This document shows, piece by piece, positions 62,641-64,000 of a DNA stretch of 64,000 nucleotides (position 1 is the stretch's first letter; each line of letters opens with the position of its first letter). Both the position numbers and the translations under genes were made by a program. Below the pieces are notes generated by a model, which saw only the letters and a list, made by a program, of their open reading frames with translations, ran no database searches and was not told where the DNA came from. Origin of the DNA: Apus apus (Eukaryota > Chordata > Aves > Apodiformes > Apodidae); contig NC_067283.1 of the NCBI RefSeq assembly GCF_020740795.1, positions 116,565,206 through 116,629,205 on the forward strand, written 5' to 3'.

Positions 62641-64000
62641 CAGCCACATGGTATCAAGAGTTATATGGGCCAGGCACAGCCTGCACCTCCTATCCAGATG
62701 GAGGGAGCAGACCTTCCACCCCACCAACATCCAGGAGTTTCCCCTGGGCGTGTGAATGGGAGTAGACTTGCACTGATGTACTGGCTAAGCCTATGCTTGA
62801 GCTCTTGCTTGGTTTGTGGTCAAAATACAACCAGAATTACTTCTCTATGCCTGTGAGGAAATTTACACAAAATAGTGCCTATTTATTTGGTCATTCATTA
62901 TGCTTATGCTGTAGGAGGCTAATATGGGCATTTAGGGCCTGGAGTGAGAGAAAAAGGACTGCCTGTAGAGAACAACAGTTGGGGTTTGGGTGCATTCACC
63001 CTAAGTGACTACAGGACTTTCCTGATAGTCCTTAGTGTATTTTTCTCAAAAGAGGAACAAAACTAATTGCTGAGACCTTTGTGTCCTAGGGGATGTGTCA
63101 TAGCTAGAGAAAAAGATTCTTCACAGCCATTACCTTCTCATAGTTCTTTCTTGCCAGACTCTCAAGGATAAGCTGTCAGTGCCCATATACAACAGATTAT
63201 ATAAGATCATATTTTCCACTCCATATAAGATGTTACTCTGAAAGCTATATTCTGATATGAAATAAAAATACTTTGTGCTCTATTGTCTTTCATCCCAAGA
63301 CATAGAAGTGCACTCCAGTGTTATTATTCACATTTAACAGAAGGCTAAAATAACCCTGGCAAGGGTGAGGTAAGTTTCCCAAGGTTACAGGGAGTCGGAA
63401 GCAGTTTACCCAGTCTGAGAACCCCTCCTGAAGAATAAGCAAAAATGTTGGGTGTTTTGGTCATTCAACAGAATGCAGAGAAAAGCCTCTCTATTTATGT
63501 GCAGCACTAACATGGCAGGAGGATTCAGAGAGCACATACATGTCATTAGCTTGGCTCAGATGACATGACAGGGCTTCAGTAGGCAACTGTGATGTAAATC
63601 CAGCAGACAAGTTCAAATCTTGTTGGACGTAAGTATAGCTAGGTCTTACAGAGCACAAGGTACTACTAGATGTAGAGCCAGGCAGATTTTTTTCAGTGGG
63701 TCATTTGCCAGAACATTCTGATAGGGATTAGGTGAAACTTGTGCAATTTACAAGAAATTATTTTATTTTGAGCGATGCTGTCATCCCCTCAAACACTCAT
63801 TTGAGGTTTATACTAACTTGTCCGTACTGACCCAATGTTCTAGGTCATCAAATGCAAAAGAAAGATCTATTATTCTTAGTATAACAGCTCAGAAAAAAAT
63901 CACAATAAAAGTTTTACTTGGAAGTGACAAAAACTAAACAGATAACTATCATTACTGTGTATGTCAACAGTACACGATATAAATAGGTTTATAATGGTTA
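62641..64000. other. Intronic stretch to the window end, nothing recognised
   Basis: No gene, transposon or simple repeat that I can support. The window ends within XKR4 intron 1 as far as can be judged. Confidence 0.55.

Larger units (their letters stand above)
3564..64000 (+). other. XKR4: XKR4 intron 1 (5' part, continues beyond window)
   Basis: XKR4 has three coding exons in vertebrates, with a very long first intron (over 100 kb in mammals). I found no sequence coding for the exon-2 block that follows the conserved Trp-Arg (a Tyr-Phe-His start), nor any other convincing exon, on either strand. The whole stretch is therefore best read as intron 1. It is AT-rich and populated by CR1 LINE fragments, LTRs, a hAT MITE and simple repeats, listed separately. 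An intronic lncRNA or enhancer could be present but cannot be shown by inspection. Confidence 0.85.

Noticed and set aside
1..64000. tRNA, rRNA or microRNA genes
   Set aside because: I saw no tRNA A/B box with a cloverleaf, no rRNA segment and no long, well-paired precursor hairpin. A tRNAscan or Infernal search would be decisive.

Overview
The window is vertebrate, almost certainly avian, nuclear DNA. Evidence for a bird is the density of CR1 LINE 3' ends (the motif around 'catagaatcat...ttggaagggacctta' and its reverse complement recurs at least nine times), two ERVL-type solo LTRs of avian character, and a CpG-rich first exon followed by more than 60 kb of AT-rich intron. There is no operon, phage, CRISPR or other prokaryotic structure.

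Layout. Bases 1 to about 1080 are AT-rich upstream DNA with no recognisable gene. About 1080 to 3870 is a strong CpG island holding the promoter, the 5' UTR and the first coding exon of XKR4 (XK-related 4, a multipass plasma-membrane protein of the caspase-activated phospholipid scramblase family). Coding sequence runs 2719-3563 on the + strand (281 codons plus two bases of codon 282) and stops at a GTGAGG splice donor. The protein is partial: its remaining membrane segments and C-terminal tail, which carries the caspase site in this family, are not recognisable here. I read 3564-64000 as the start of the very long intron 1.

The intron contains transposon fossils and low-complexity sequence. 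CR1 fragments lie on both strands, including one CR1 inserted into another with a 5-bp target duplication (32127-32790). There are three solo LTR candidates, all antisense to XKR4: 36592-37301, 43093-44093 (perfect 5-bp duplication) and 53423-53950. A short non-autonomous hAT-Charlie-like DNA transposon lies at 35088-35368, and a possible much older TTAAT-rich repeat cluster at 29711-29950. Poly(A)/poly(T), (TTTA)n, (TA)n and (GTTT)n tracts are scattered throughout. Several palindromes and transcription-factor-like motif groups are recorded with low confidence.

I found no second protein-coding gene, tRNA, rRNA or convincing processed pseudogene. The many short open frames in the intron are chance frames or fall inside repeats. 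I see no evidence of a previously undescribed biological system. The most informative observations are the nested CR1 pair, the bounded solo LTRs, their uniform antisense orientation, and the G-quadruplex-prone glycine-coding part of XKR4 exon 1.
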